Shown piece after piece: positions 15,955 through 24,269 of a stretch of 64,000 nt of DNA; positions within the stretch are counted from its first letter, which is position 1; each line of letters begins with the position of its first letter. This DNA is from an uncultured Collinsella sp. (GTDB lineage: Bacteria > Actinomycetota > Coriobacteriia > Coriobacteriales > Coriobacteriaceae): positions 29,829 through 93,828 of the forward strand of contig CAUFRO010000003.1 in NCBI GenBank assembly GCA_959027945.1, given 5' to 3'. The notes under the pieces are model-generated. The model did no database searches. It was not told the origin of the DNA and saw only the letters and a program-made list of their open reading frames with translations. A program made the translations under genes and the position numbers.

Positions 15955-16794
15955 ATGTATAAGATCCTGGAGAAGACGCAGTTCTCGGAGAAGGTGTTCA
16001 AGTTCCGCATCGAGGCGCCTGCAATCGCCAAACATGCGCACGCTGGACAGTTCCTCATGGTTCGCGCCAACGAGACGGGCGAGCGCGTCCCGTTTACCCT
16101 GGCCGGCTGGAATGGTGACGAGGGCTGGGTCGAGTTCATCTTCATGGTGATCGGCAAGACCACCGAGATGCTGTCCACCTACGAGGCCGGCGAGTCGCTG
16201 CGCGACGTCGTGGGCCCGCTGGGCGTTCCCACCGAGATGGCCGAGGGCCCCTGCGCCGTCATTGGCGGCGGCGTCGGTCTGGCAATTGCCTTCCCGGTCG
16301 CCAAGCACCTGGTCGAGACCGGCCACGAGGTGCACGCCATCATGGGCGCCCGCACCAAGGACCTCCTGCTCATGGAGGATCAGTTCCGCGAGCTCCTCGA
16401 CGAGGACCACATCCACATCACCACTGACGACGGCTCCTACGGCGAGCAGGGCGTTGTCACCGCTCCGCTGGAGCGCCTGCTGCAGGACAAGGCCGTGAGC
16501 CAGGTCTTCTGCGTCGGCCCCGTTCCGATGATGAAGTTCTCGACCCTCACCGCCCAGAAGTACGACACCCCCATCACCGCGTCGCTCAACCCCATCATGG
16601 TTGACGGCACCGGCATGTGCGGCTGCTGCCGCGTCGAGGTGGGCGGCGTGACCAAGTTCGCTTGCGTCGACGGCCCCGACTTCGATGCCACCCTGGTCGA
16701 CTGGGATGACCTTCGTGCCCGCCAGGCCGCTTACCGTTCCGAAGAGGGCGAGTCCCTCAAGGCCTATGAGGAAAAGAGCTGCGCATGCCACTAG
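15955..16794 (+). CDS. nfnA: NADH-dependent ferredoxin:NADP oxidoreductase subunit A (sulfide dehydrogenase-like FAD/NAD subunit)
   Basis: The 279-residue protein is a ferredoxin-reductase-like flavoprotein: FAD-binding RVPFTLAGW near 42-50, NAD-binding IGGGVGLAIAFP near 103-114, and a C-terminal 2Fe-2S site with clustered cysteines in GMCGCCRVEV plus a later FACVDGPDF. This is the pattern of NfnA, also called SudB, and of PyrK. Pairing with the next gene, a GltD-like subunit, points to NfnAB, which couples ferredoxin, NADH and NADP(H) by electron bifurcation in anaerobes. AGAGAGGGG precedes the ATG at 15955. It overlaps nfnB by 10 bases. Confidence 0.85.
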   Translation: MYKILEKTQFSEKVFKFRIEAPAIAKHAHAGQFLMVRANETGERVPFTLAGWNGDEGWVEFIFMVIGKTTEMLSTYEAGESLRDVVGPLGVPTEMAEGPCAVIGGGVGLAIAFPVAKHLVETGHEVHAIMGARTKDLLLMEDQFRELLDEDHIHITTDDGSYGEQGVVTAPLERLLQDKAVSQVFCVGPVPMMKFSTLTAQKYDTPITASLNPIMVDGTGMCGCCRVEVGGVTKFACVDGPDFDATLVDWDDLRARQAAYRSEEGESLKAYEEKSCACH

Positions 16795-18194
16795 TTAATG
16801 GTCGTTTCGTTGCCGATATGAAGTCGCCCCGCACCCCCGATAACGAGGAGCCGGCTGCCGAGCGCGCCTGCGACTTCCGCCCCGTCGACAAGGGCTTCAC
16901 CGAGGAGATGGCGCTGGCCGAGGCTGAGCGCTGCCTCAACTGCAAGAAGCCGTTCTGTGTTGAGGGCTGCCCTGTCAACATCAACATTCCCCGCTTTATC
17001 GAGCAGATCCGCGCGAAGGACTTCGGCGGCGCTCTCGATACCATCCGCGAGGACTCCATGCTTCCCGCCATCTGCGGCCGCGTCTGCCCGCAGGAGAACC
17101 AGTGCGAGGGCAAGTGCATCCGTGGTAAGAAGTCCGAGCCCGTGGCCATCGGCCAGCTCGAGCGCTTCCTGGGTGACCGCCCCGAGCTCGCCTCCACGCC
17201 CAAGATGGCCCCCAAGAACGGCAAGAAGGTCGCCGTCGTTGGCTCCGGCCCGTCCGGCATCACCTGCGCCGGCGAGCTCGCCCGCAACGGCTTTGACGTC
17301 ACCGTCTTTGAGGCCTTCTTCACCGGCGGCGGCGTGCTGGTCTACGGCATCCCCGAGTTCCGTCTGCCCAAGGCAGTCGTCAAGCGCGAGATTGACGGCC
17401 TGGAGGACATGGGCGTCAAGTTTGAGTACAACTCCGTCGTGGGCAACATGGCCACGGCCGAGGAGCTGTTCGAGCAGGGCTTCGACGCCATCTACGTGGC
17501 GACCGGCGCTGGCCTGCCCAAGTTCCTCAACGTCCCCGGCGAGAACCTGCCCAACGTCTTCTTCGCGAACGAGTACCTCACCCGCGTGAACCTGATGAAG
17601 GCCAACAAGTTCCCCGAGTACGACACCCCCACCAAGCATGGCAAGAACGTCGTCGTCTTTGGTGGCGGCAACGTGGCTATGGACGCCGTCCGTACCGCCA
17701 AGCGTCTGGGCGCCGAGCACGCCATCATCGCCTACCGTCGTACCGAGGACGAGATGCCCTGCCGTCGCGCCGAGCTGCACCACGCTAAGGCCGAGGGCGT
17801 CGAGGTTCTGCCGCTCGTCTCCCCGCTCGAGTTTGTCGCTGGCGAGGACGGCTCCGTGTGCGCCGTCAAGGTCCAGAAGATGGAGCTCGGAGAGCCCGAC
17901 GAGTCCGGCCGTCGTCGCCCGGTGCCCATCGAGGGCGCCATCGAGGAGATTCCCTGCGACGTCGCAATCTCGGCTATCGGCACCAACGCCAACCCCTTCG
18001 CAAAGAAGATCGGCGGCAAGATGGAGCTCAACAAGTGGGGCTACATCGTCGCCGACGAGGAGACCGGCCAGACCACCGATCCCCGCATCTGGGCCGGCGG
18101 CGACATCGTCACCGGTGCCGCTACGGTCATTCTGGCGATGGGCGCCGGCAAGAAGGCCGCTGCCTCCATCACCAAGAGCCTGCTGGGCGAGTAA
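16785..18194 (+). CDS. nfnB: NADPH-binding subunit of NfnAB (GltD-like, annotated gltA/nfnB)
   Basis: The 469-residue protein begins with a domain for two 4Fe-4S clusters: CLNCKKPFCVEGCP near residues 46-59 and CGRVCPQENQCEGKC near 94-108. The FAD domain starts VVGSGPSGITCAGEL, the NADPH domain VFGGGNVAMDAVRTA, and the final flavin motif is WAGGDIVTGAATVI. It resembles the glutamate synthase small subunit, but no large subunit is nearby, and it overlaps nfnA by 10 bases, so the NfnAB reading is stronger. A free-standing GltD is the alternative. Confidence 0.87.
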   Translation: MPLVNGRFVADMKSPRTPDNEEPAAERACDFRPVDKGFTEEMALAEAERCLNCKKPFCVEGCPVNINIPRFIEQIRAKDFGGALDTIREDSMLPAICGRVCPQENQCEGKCIRGKKSEPVAIGQLERFLGDRPELASTPKMAPKNGKKVAVVGSGPSGITCAGELARNGFDVTVFEAFFTGGGVLVYGIPEFRLPKAVVKREIDGLEDMGVKFEYNSVVGNMATAEELFEQGFDAIYVATGAGLPKFLNVPGENLPNVFFANEYLTRVNLMKANKFPEYDTPTKHGKNVVVFGGGNVAMDAVRTAKRLGAEHAIIAYRRTEDEMPCRRAELHHAKAEGVEVLPLVSPLEFVAGEDGSVCAVKVQKMELGEPDESGRRRPVPIEGAIEEIPCDVAISAIGTNANPFAKKIGGKMELNKWGYIVADEETGQTTDPRIWAGGDIVTGAATVILAMGAGKKAAASITKSLLGE

Positions 18195-18221
18195 TCACCT
18201 ACAGCGCTAACCACCAAACGG

Positions 18222-18264
18222 CAAAGTCCCCGTCGAGCACACGCCCGGCGGGGACTTTTTCTAT
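18222..18264 (+). terminator. Terminator of nfnAB
   Basis: AAAGTCCCCG pairs with CGGGGACTTTTT across a 16-base loop, with a T run, 28 bases after the nfnB stop. Confidence 0.85.
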
Positions 18265-18275
18265 GCCGACCACCC

Positions 18276-18318
18276 AACCACCACGATGGGGACAGGCACC
18301 TTTGTGATGGTTTTGGTC
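18276..18318 (+). repeat. REP-like palindrome with TGGGGACAGG loop
   Basis: AACCACCACGA and the complement-like TTGTGATGGTTTT flank TGGGGACAGGCACC. The same stem family (CCACCAC...GTGGTGG) and CAGGCACC loop recur at 60088-60122. Confidence 0.75.
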
Positions 18319-18320
18319 GG

Positions 18321-18944
18321 TTAGCCTTCGAACTGCGCTACTTTGTAGCGGTAGGCTGCGGCAATAACGTCTTTGCAACCCTCGCGGCCCAGCTTGGCGC
18401 GGTTGACGACGATGTCCTTGCCGCTCGTCATCTTCCACTTGCCGGCGCTGTAGCGCTTGTAGAATGCCTCGCGCGCCTTCTGCTGCTGTTTGACCAGCTT
18501 GGCGCCCTTCTTTTTGTTGAGGCCACGCTTCTTGCGAACGATCTCGACGCGATCCTCAAAGGGAGCGGTCACCAACACGGCAATGTGATTGGGATTGTTG
18601 CGCAGCAGGTAATCGGACAGGCGACCCTCAATAATGCAGCTCTCGGTCTCGCCCAGGTCCAAAATCACCTGGCTCATCTTTTGAAACAGCTTGTCCGAGT
18701 ATGAACGGGCATCGTAGCGGTCGGGCAAAAACGCCATGTTCTCAACAGCCAGGCGCTCGTCGTAGGCCGCCATCTTGTCGAGCGACTCGCCCGCGCGCAG
18801 CGACGCTCGCACCAGCAGCTCGTTATCGTACAGCGGAATCCCCAACTCGTCGGCAAGCATGCGACCAATCTCGTGGCCCTCGGCGCCAAAGTCGCGCGCG
18901 ATGGTAATGACCACAGGATTCTTCTTGTTCTCCAGATCGCTCAT
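18321..18944 (-). CDS. Cytidylate-kinase-like family protein
   Basis: The 207-residue protein matches the PF13189 cytidylate kinase-like family. Its N-terminus, VVITIARDFGAEGHEIGRML, aligns with the family's ITISREYGSGGREIG motif in place of a classic P-loop; EDRVEIV and the Lys-rich LNKKKGAKLVKQQQ helix follow the family pattern. These proteins probably phosphorylate a nucleotide, but their substrate is unproven. The ATG at 18944 has AAAGGA seven bases upstream. It is last in line after the amino-acid ABC genes, separated by a REP-like element, so cotranscription is uncertain. Confidence 0.8.
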   Translation of the reverse strand: MSDLENKKNPVVITIARDFGAEGHEIGRMLADELGIPLYDNELLVRASLRAGESLDKMAAYDERLAVENMAFLPDRYDARSYSDKLFQKMSQVILDLGETESCIIEGRLSDYLLRNNPNHIAVLVTAPFEDRVEIVRKKRGLNKKKGAKLVKQQQKAREAFYKRYSAGKWKMTSGKDIVVNRAKLGREGCKDVIAAAYRYKVAQFEG

Positions 18945-18961
18945 CGCGATTCCTTTCTCTA

Positions 18962-18990
18962 TGTGACAAAGGGGCTGTCCCTTTGCCACA
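18962..18990 (-). repeat. REP-like palindrome with GGGACAG loop
   Basis: TGTGACAAA and TTTGCCACA flank a core that reads GGGACAGCCCC on the minus strand. It begins two bases after the permease stop codon. Confidence 0.75.
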
Positions 18991-18992
18991 TT

Positions 18993-19631
18993 CTACGCTG
19001 CCACCATTCGCCTCTGATATGCGCGAACCAGCAGCGAGATACCAAAGTTGAGCACAAAGTACATCGCAAACACCAGGCCGTAGAGCATAAGCACCTGCGA
19101 CAGGTCGATCGCATGGGCCATCACAACGTTGGCCGTGTACATGAGCTCGGCCACGTTAATGCCCGAAAGATACGAGCTGTCCTTGATGACGGTCGTGCAC
19201 TGGCTAAACAGCGCCGGAATGATCGTCTTAAATGTCTGCGGCAGAATGATGTAGCGCATGGTGGCAAAGAAGCCGAAGCCCTGGCTCTGCGCTGCCTCAA
19301 ACTGGCCGCGCGGAATCGAGTTGAGGCCGCCGCGCACAATCTCGGCCATAACAGCGCTGGTAAACAGCGTAAAGGCGATGGTCGAAATCACAATGTCCAA
19401 ACCCTGCACTGTAAAGTAGATAAACAGGATCCACAACAGGTTCGGCGTGCAACGGAACAGCTCGATATAGGCGCTCACCAAAATACGGAACGGGCGGGGC
19501 GCATAGCTCTTAACGAGCGCCAACACCGTGCCAAAGATGAGCGAGAAAAAGATCGACAGCGCCGAGATCTCGATGGTCTTAACAAAGCCGCCCCAAATGT
19601 AGAGCAGGTTGGTCGCGTTGAAGATTTCCAT
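18993..19631 (-). CDS. Polar amino-acid ABC transporter permease
   Basis: A 212-residue permease of the His/Glu/Gln/Arg family with about five membrane segments. The EAA loop that docks the ATPase reads IPRGQFEAAQSQGFGF near residues 106-121, and the family's ELFRCTPNLLW segment precedes it. It sits three bases after the stop of a second permease, and with the upstream ATPase and binding protein completes a heterodimeric importer. The substrate is probably glutamine, glutamate or another polar amino acid. Confidence 0.92.
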   Translation of the reverse strand: MEIFNATNLLYIWGGFVKTIEISALSIFFSLIFGTVLALVKSYAPRPFRILVSAYIELFRCTPNLLWILFIYFTVQGLDIVISTIAFTLFTSAVMAEIVRGGLNSIPRGQFEAAQSQGFGFFATMRYIILPQTFKTIIPALFSQCTTVIKDSSYLSGINVAELMYTANVVMAHAIDLSQVLMLYGLVFAMYFVLNFGISLLVRAYQRRMVAA

Positions 19632-19634
19632 GCG

Positions 19635-20381
19635 CTAGGCCTCCTCTACGTTGTCGAGCCCCAGCTCGGCCAGGCTCACGCCGTGCGGACGCTCCTTGGA
19701 GCGGCGCTCGAGCCACTGCACCAGCATGGCGAGCGGAAAGCAGATGATGAAGTACATAAGGCAGCAGACGATGTATCCCTGCAAGTAACCGTACAGACTC
19801 ACAAAGTTGTCGGAACGGTACATAAGGTCGCCGCCGGCCACGAGTGCGAGCACCGACGTGTTCTTGACCAGGTTGAGCGCCTGGTTGCACAGCGGCGGCA
19901 GGATGATCTTGAACGTCTGGGGCAGCACGATGTACCAGTACGCCTGCGCACGGGTGAAGCCCTGGCTCTGGGCCGCCTCCATCTGACCGCGCGGAACCGC
20001 CTCGATACCGGTGCGGATGACCTCCGAAATGTAGGCCGCGTGATACAGGCCCACGCCCAAGAAGCCCAGCACGAACGGCGCGATGCGCACCGGCTGGCCG
20101 GCACCGGTTATGGCCTGCAAAAACTGCGGACCGGCCATGTACATAAAGAGCACCTGCACGGGCAACGGGGTGTTCTGGTAAAACTCCACGTACACGCGGC
20201 TGATGCCACGCAGCACGCGCGAACGGGTGGTGGAGAACACGCCCAGCAGCGTGCCCAGCACCAGCGACAGCAGCAGACCGGCAACGACCACCTGTAGCGT
20301 CACGCCAAAGCCCTCCCAGAAGGGCCCCATGTTTTGAAATGTCGTCGACCAACGGTCGGCGTCAAATAATCCTTCGAGCAT
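19635..20381 (-). CDS. Polar amino-acid ABC transporter permease
   Basis: A 248-residue partner permease. The docking loop reads VPRGQMEAAQSQGFTR and the segment VEFYQNTPLPVQV matches the family's RGTP-type stretch. Its C-terminus ends in a charged tail (ERRSKERPHG). Start: the ATG at 20381 has GGAAGGA five to seven bases upstream; an upstream ATG in the same frame lacks one. It lies 25 bases after the binding-protein gene. Confidence 0.92.
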   Translation of the reverse strand: MLEGLFDADRWSTTFQNMGPFWEGFGVTLQVVVAGLLLSLVLGTLLGVFSTTRSRVLRGISRVYVEFYQNTPLPVQVLFMYMAGPQFLQAITGAGQPVRIAPFVLGFLGVGLYHAAYISEVIRTGIEAVPRGQMEAAQSQGFTRAQAYWYIVLPQTFKIILPPLCNQALNLVKNTSVLALVAGGDLMYRSDNFVSLYGYLQGYIVCCLMYFIICFPLAMLVQWLERRSKERPHGVSLAELGLDNVEEA

Positions 20382-20406
20382 TTGATTCCTTCCTTGGACG
20401 ATGCGC

Positions 20407-21276
20407 CTATACAAGACCCCAGGTCTTGACCTCTTGGTCGAGCCAGCCGTCGGCCAGGCGATCGCAAATCACCTGATCGACCACGGCCGAAAGGTCGCAG
20501 CCCTTCTTGGTCGCCACGCCGTAGCCCTGCTCGCCAAACTTGACCTCGGGCTGCAGCAGCTCAACGGTCTCGTTCATGTAACCGGCCAGCGTGGAGCGGT
20601 CCATAGCAAAGACGTCGATATTGCCGGCATCGAGCGAACTCTTGATGATGGGGTAGCCGCTAAAGGCCCTAAACTCGGGCTTACAGCTAAAGCCGTTGTC
20701 CTTGATCATCTGCTCAATCAGGCCCTGCGTGGTAGCACCCTGGCTCACGCCAATGACCTTGCCGTCCAGGTCCTCAATCGAGGTAAAGCCCGAACGCTTC
20801 TTGACCATGAGTCCCACGTAGTCGGTGCGGTACGGCGTCGAGAAATCCCAGCTCTTCTTGCGCTCGTCGGTGATGGTGTAGGTCGCCGCGACCACGTCAA
20901 GTTGGCCGTTATCGATCAGCGGGCCGCGCGTCTTGGGCGTTACGTCGGTAAACTCGACAAGCTCCTGGGCGCGGGCTTCCTTGTAGCTCACGCCAAAGAC
21001 GGCAGCGGCGATCTGGTAGCACAAATCGACTTCCATGCCCTCAAAGCGGCCCTTGGCGGTGTCGTAATAGCCATAGCCGGGAACGTCCTTCTTAACGCCG
21101 GCATTCAGATGGCCACGCGACTTAATGGCCGCAAGCTTGGACCCCTTGTCGGAGCCCTCGCCACTGGTGGAGTTGCCGCAACCGGTAAGCGCGGTCCCCG
21201 TCAGCGCAAGCATGCCGGCGCCAGCCAGTTGCAAAAAGCGACGGCGCGACACGGCCGCCCTCGTCATATCCGTCAT
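20407..21276 (-). CDS. Amino-acid ABC transporter substrate-binding lipoprotein
   Basis: The 289-residue protein is a periplasmic-binding-protein-3 family member. Its signal carries twin arginines (SRRRFLQLAGAG) and a lipobox, LTGC, near residue 33, so it is probably a Tat- or Sec-exported lipoprotein held at the membrane. The family body is visible as GRFEGMEVDLCYQIA, FTDVTPKTRGPLIDNGQLD and WDFSTPYRTDYVGLMVK. The ATG at 21276 has GGTGA five bases upstream; a GTG at 21285 is the alternative start. It feeds the two permeases downstream. Confidence 0.92.
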   Translation of the reverse strand: MTDMTRAAVSRRRFLQLAGAGMLALTGTALTGCGNSTSGEGSDKGSKLAAIKSRGHLNAGVKKDVPGYGYYDTAKGRFEGMEVDLCYQIAAAVFGVSYKEARAQELVEFTDVTPKTRGPLIDNGQLDVVAATYTITDERKKSWDFSTPYRTDYVGLMVKKRSGFTSIEDLDGKVIGVSQGATTQGLIEQMIKDNGFSCKPEFRAFSGYPIIKSSLDAGNIDVFAMDRSTLAGYMNETVELLQPEVKFGEQGYGVATKKGCDLSAVVDQVICDRLADGWLDQEVKTWGLV

Positions 21277-21290
21277 GTCTATCACCGCGC

Positions 21291-22022
21291 CTAGTGCAGA
21301 ATCTTGGACAGGAACTCGCGGCAGCGCGGGTTCTCGGGGTTATCGAAGAAGTGCTCGGGCGTGCCCTCCTCCAGGATGCGGCCGTCCTCCATAAAGATGA
21401 CGCGGTCGGCCACCTGGCGCGCAAAGCCCATCTCGTGCGTCACGCAGATCATGGTGATGTCCTCCTGCGCGAGCTCAATCATAACGTCCAGGACTTCCTG
21501 GACCATCTCGGGGTCGAGCGCCGAGGTCGGCTCGTCAAACAGGATGATGGGCTGTTTGGTGCACAGGGCACGGGCGATGGCGATGCGCTGCTGCTGACCG
21601 CCCGAGAGATTCTGCGGATACTCGCCGGCCTTATGCGCCATGCCAACGCGCTTGAGCGCGGCGATGGCGATCTCGGTCGCCTCCTCCTTGCTCTTCTTTT
21701 GCAGCTTGATGGGCGCGAGCGTCAGGTTGCCAAGCACCGTCATGTTGGAATACAGGTTGAACTGCTGAAACACCATGGAGCTATACTTGCGAGCCATCTC
21801 TAGGTGATTCTTTTTGGTGAGCGGTGTGCCGTCGATGATGACCTCGCCCGACGTGGGCTCCTCCAGATAATCGACACAGCGGATGAGCGTCGACTTGCCC
21901 GAGCCGGAAGGCCCGATCATTACGAGCTTCTCGCCGCGCTTGACGGTGAGATTGATATCTTTGAGCACATGCAGGTCGCCAAAGTACTTGTTGAGATGCT
22001 TGATCTCGATCATGTCTGCCAT
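21291..22022 (-). CDS. Amino-acid ABC transporter ATP-binding protein (GlnQ-like)
   Basis: A 243-residue ABC ATPase with Walker A GPSGSGKST, Q-loop VFQQFNLYSNMTV, signature LSGGQQQR and Walker B ILFDEPTSALDP, all standard for GlnQ/HisP. It is the first gene of the four-gene importer operon. GGGAAGGGA lies six bases before the ATG at 22022. One small oddity is the longer, charged stretch LTKKNHLEMARKYSS before the Q-loop. Confidence 0.95.
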   Translation of the reverse strand: MADMIEIKHLNKYFGDLHVLKDINLTVKRGEKLVMIGPSGSGKSTLIRCVDYLEEPTSGEVIIDGTPLTKKNHLEMARKYSSMVFQQFNLYSNMTVLGNLTLAPIKLQKKSKEEATEIAIAALKRVGMAHKAGEYPQNLSGGQQQRIAIARALCTKQPIILFDEPTSALDPEMVQEVLDVMIELAQEDITMICVTHEMGFARQVADRVIFMEDGRILEEGTPEHFFDNPENPRCREFLSKILH

Positions 22023-22127
22023 GAATGTCCCTTCCCTGCGTTTACATGAGTTGAACTATTGTACGGAAAGAACCGCGTTTCCGCAGCCCACACTACATTC
22101 CCGTAAAGAACCCGCAACCTTTCACCC

Positions 22128-22196
22128 ACTCATTGGGGACAGACTTAAATGAGTGCCCGCTCATGGGGTACTCATTTAAGTCTGTCCCCAATGAGT
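22128..22196. repeat. Double REP-like element with perfect 27-base inverted arms
   Basis: The arms 22128-22154 and 22170-22196 are perfect complements around 15 bases. Each arm is itself a stem-loop: ACTCATT and AATGAGT around GGGGACAGACTTA. So two units lie in opposite orientation, like a bacterial interspersed mosaic element. Confidence 0.9.
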
Positions 22197-22217
22197 GCCG
22201 TTGAGCATAAGTCAGCG

Positions 22218-22318
22218 AAAACCCGTACACGCGAGCAAGGTGACGTGAAATGAAAGGGCGCAGACCTTATGGTCGCGCCCTTGAAATTGAACGTCAGATT
22301 GCCGTGTGTACGGGTTTG
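22218..22318 (-). repeat. Long imperfect hairpin with inner terminator
   Basis: AAAACCCGTACAC (22218-22230) and GTGTACGGGTTT (22306-22317) begin an imperfect inverted repeat of about 45 bases per side. Its inner part, AAGGGCGCGACC against GGTCTGCGCCCTT on the minus strand followed by TCATTT, can act as a terminator for yqeY. Confidence 0.7.
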
Positions 22319-22330
22319 CAGCGTCGAGCC

Positions 22331-22358
22331 GTTATGCGGTTTGGTAAAACCGCATAAC
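22331..22358 (-). terminator. Perfect hairpin right after yqeY
   Basis: GTTATGCGGTTT and AAACCGCATAAC, 12-base perfect arms around GGTA, begin three bases after the yqeY stop codon. Confidence 0.65.
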
Positions 22359-22361
22359 AAA

Positions 22362-22805
22362 TTACGCGAGTTTGGCTCCAACGATCTTTGCTGCCGCAGG
22401 CTTGTCGAAGTTGCCGCCGGTGGCCTTGCCCAGAGCGCCCATGACCTGGCCCATCTGCTTCTTGGACGTGGCGCCCAGCTCGGCGATGACCTGCTCGATC
22501 AGAGCCTCGAGCTCCTCGCCCGAAACCTGCGCGGGCAGCAGGCTCTCCAAAATCTTGACCTGCTCGGTCAGGTTGTCGGTACGCTCCTGGTCGGTGCCGG
22601 CCTTGATGGACATCTCCAGTGTCTCGCTCGTCTGCTTGATCAGACGCTTGATCATGCTGTTGACGTCTTCCTCGGTCACATCGCGGCGCTCATTGACCTC
22701 GATATTCTTCACCTCGGCCTTAACCTGGCGAATGATGGACAGGCGAACCTTGTCCTTGGCCTTCATGGCCGCGATCATTTCCTTCTGCAGCTCTTCGTTG
22801 GTCAT
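22362..22805 (-). CDS. GatB/YqeY domain-containing protein
   Basis: A 147-residue YqeY-family protein. These small helical proteins resemble the tail domain of GatB and are thought to bind tRNA, but their role is unsettled. The typical start LQKEMIAAMKAKDKVRLSIIR, the middle IEVNERRDVTEEDV and the C-terminal GKATGGNFDKPAAAKIV are all present, and length is normal. The ATG at 22805 has AGAGGA seven bases upstream. It stands between convergent-type hairpins and the foldase gene. Confidence 0.9.
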   Translation of the reverse strand: MTNEELQKEMIAAMKAKDKVRLSIIRQVKAEVKNIEVNERRDVTEEDVNSMIKRLIKQTSETLEMSIKAGTDQERTDNLTEQVKILESLLPAQVSGEELEALIEQVIAELGATSKKQMGQVMGALGKATGGNFDKPAAAKIVGAKLA

Positions 22806-22859
22806 CTGCAAATCCTCTCTAATAGCGTGGGCGGCACTCGCGCGAGCACCGCCCCATGA

Positions 22860-24083
22860 TTACTCAGTCGTCGACGAATCGTCGGTCGAACTCTTGGTGA
22901 TGCCCTTCAGACTCACGTTATAGGGTACGTCCTTGGGCATGGGGTTGACGGTAATGTCGGCGTCCTTCTTGTACTGCTCCAGCCACTCACTGTACGCGGT
23001 ACTGGCCGCCTGCGTCTTCACCACGTTGGAGACGTACTTTTTGATGGCCTTGGGTACCTGGTTGATGTCATCAACCTGGCTATCGACATGGAAGTATTCG
23101 GTGCACTTGATGATGTGGTAACCATAGGTCGACTCGATGACTTCGCTCACGTCGCCCTTGTTGAGCCCCTCGAGCGCCGTCTGGTAGCTGTCGACAAAGG
23201 TGGTGAGCTTATCCCAGCCCACATCGCCCTTCTTCTCCTTGGAACCGGTGTCCTCGGAGTACTGCTCAACGGCGTCCTCAAAGCTCAGCTCACCGGAGTT
23301 GATCTTGTCCAAGCACTCCTGCGCCTTGGCCTTGGCGGCAGCCTTGTCCTCGTCGGAAGCGTCGGAATCAACCTTGATCAGGATGTTCGACGAGCGACGG
23401 GCGTCGTTGTAGCTGGACAGGTTTTCGTTGATGTAATCGACAATCTCGCTGTCCTTGGGTTTGCTCGTGGGCGCGACGGCATCCTTGAGTTTCTGCTGCG
23501 CCAGACTCTCCTTGAGCGAATCCTTGTAGGTATCCTCGGTATAGCCGTAGGTCTTGAGGGTCTTCTTAAAGGCCTTGGCACCGCCCGCGCTCTTGCACGC
23601 GTCCTTCCAAGCCTTCTCGACCTCCTCGTCCGAGACGGTCACGCCGTTCTCCTTCTGCGCCTGCTGAAGCAGAATCTGCTGCGTGTACGAGTCGATGAGC
23701 TGCTTGCGGTACTTCTTGGGCGTGAGGTCGTTGTCGACCAGGTACCGTGCCCAGTCTTCGTCCTTGGTGTAGCCGTAGGACGTGCGCATGCTCATGATCT
23801 GCTTGGTCACGGTGTCCTCGGTGAGGTTGGTGCCGTTGATGGTGGCAGCCACGCCGCCGGTCAGCTTGTAGCCCGTACCGGTGTCCTCGGTCTGCGACAT
23901 TAGGCCGGAGCACGCCATGGCCGAGACGGAAAGCAGCATCGCCAGCACGCCGATGACCACCAAAACGATCTTGACGGTCTTGGACACATAGGTCTTGCGC
24001 TGCTTCTTACGAGAGCTGGAGGCGGCGCGGGCCTGCTGCTCAGGCGTCGGCGCGGCCTCGGGGTTCTTTTTCTTATTTGCCAT
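22860..24083 (-). CDS. Membrane-anchored peptidyl-prolyl isomerase (PrsA/SurA-like foldase)
   Basis: The 407-residue protein has a short basic cytoplasmic N-terminus, one membrane segment (about residues 38-58, VKIVLVVIGVLAMLLSVS) and an outside part. That part contains a SurA-N-like helical domain and a parvulin rotamase domain near 235-345, marked by SSNILIKV, GELSFEDAVEQYSED and KGDVGW...YGYHIIKCTEY. It helps secreted proteins fold at the outer face of the membrane. The anchor is a helix rather than the lipid used by Bacillus PrsA; a Cys in MACSG near residue 60 could be a lipobox remnant. AAAGG precedes the ATG. Confidence 0.88.
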   Translation of the reverse strand: MANKKKNPEAAPTPEQQARAASSSRKKQRKTYVSKTVKIVLVVIGVLAMLLSVSAMACSGLMSQTEDTGTGYKLTGGVAATINGTNLTEDTVTKQIMSMRTSYGYTKDEDWARYLVDNDLTPKKYRKQLIDSYTQQILLQQAQKENGVTVSDEEVEKAWKDACKSAGGAKAFKKTLKTYGYTEDTYKDSLKESLAQQKLKDAVAPTSKPKDSEIVDYINENLSSYNDARRSSNILIKVDSDASDEDKAAAKAKAQECLDKINSGELSFEDAVEQYSEDTGSKEKKGDVGWDKLTTFVDSYQTALEGLNKGDVSEVIESTYGYHIIKCTEYFHVDSQVDDINQVPKAIKKYVSNVVKTQAASTAYSEWLEQYKKDADITVNPMPKDVPYNVSLKGITKSSTDDSSTTE

Positions 24084-24151
24084 GTTTGGCCTTTCGCAAA
24101 ACGAATCGAACAAACGCCATTGTGTCACAACGCAGCCCCCACGGCACACCT

Positions 24152-24267
24152 GGCGCAAAGGGGACAGGTTAATCTGCACCATTTTGGTGCAAAGGGGACA
24201 GCTCCGGCAGTTGGCACTTGGGGACGTTCCTTTTCTGCCGGCAGTTAGGGACAGCCCCCAAGTGCCG
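24152..24267. repeat. Cluster of four REP-like GGGGACAG/GGGGACG units
   Basis: Units are seen at 24152-24180 (GGCGCAAA and TGCACC around GGGGACAGG), 24185-24203 (the same left stem, GGTGCAAA, truncated), 24211-24239 (GGCACTT and TGCC around GGGGACGTTCC) and, on the minus strand, 24237-24267 (GGCACTTGGGGGCTGTCCC). GGCACTTGGGG (24213-24223) is inverted at 24255-24265. The cluster ends two bases before the stop of the PTS gene. Confidence 0.75.
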
Positions 24268-24269
24268 CC

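Noticed and set aside
16785..18194. Glutamate synthase small subunit acting with a large subunit
   Set aside because: No large subunit is adjacent and the gene overlaps an NfnA-type gene, so NfnB is the better reading; a final decision needs the rest of the genome.
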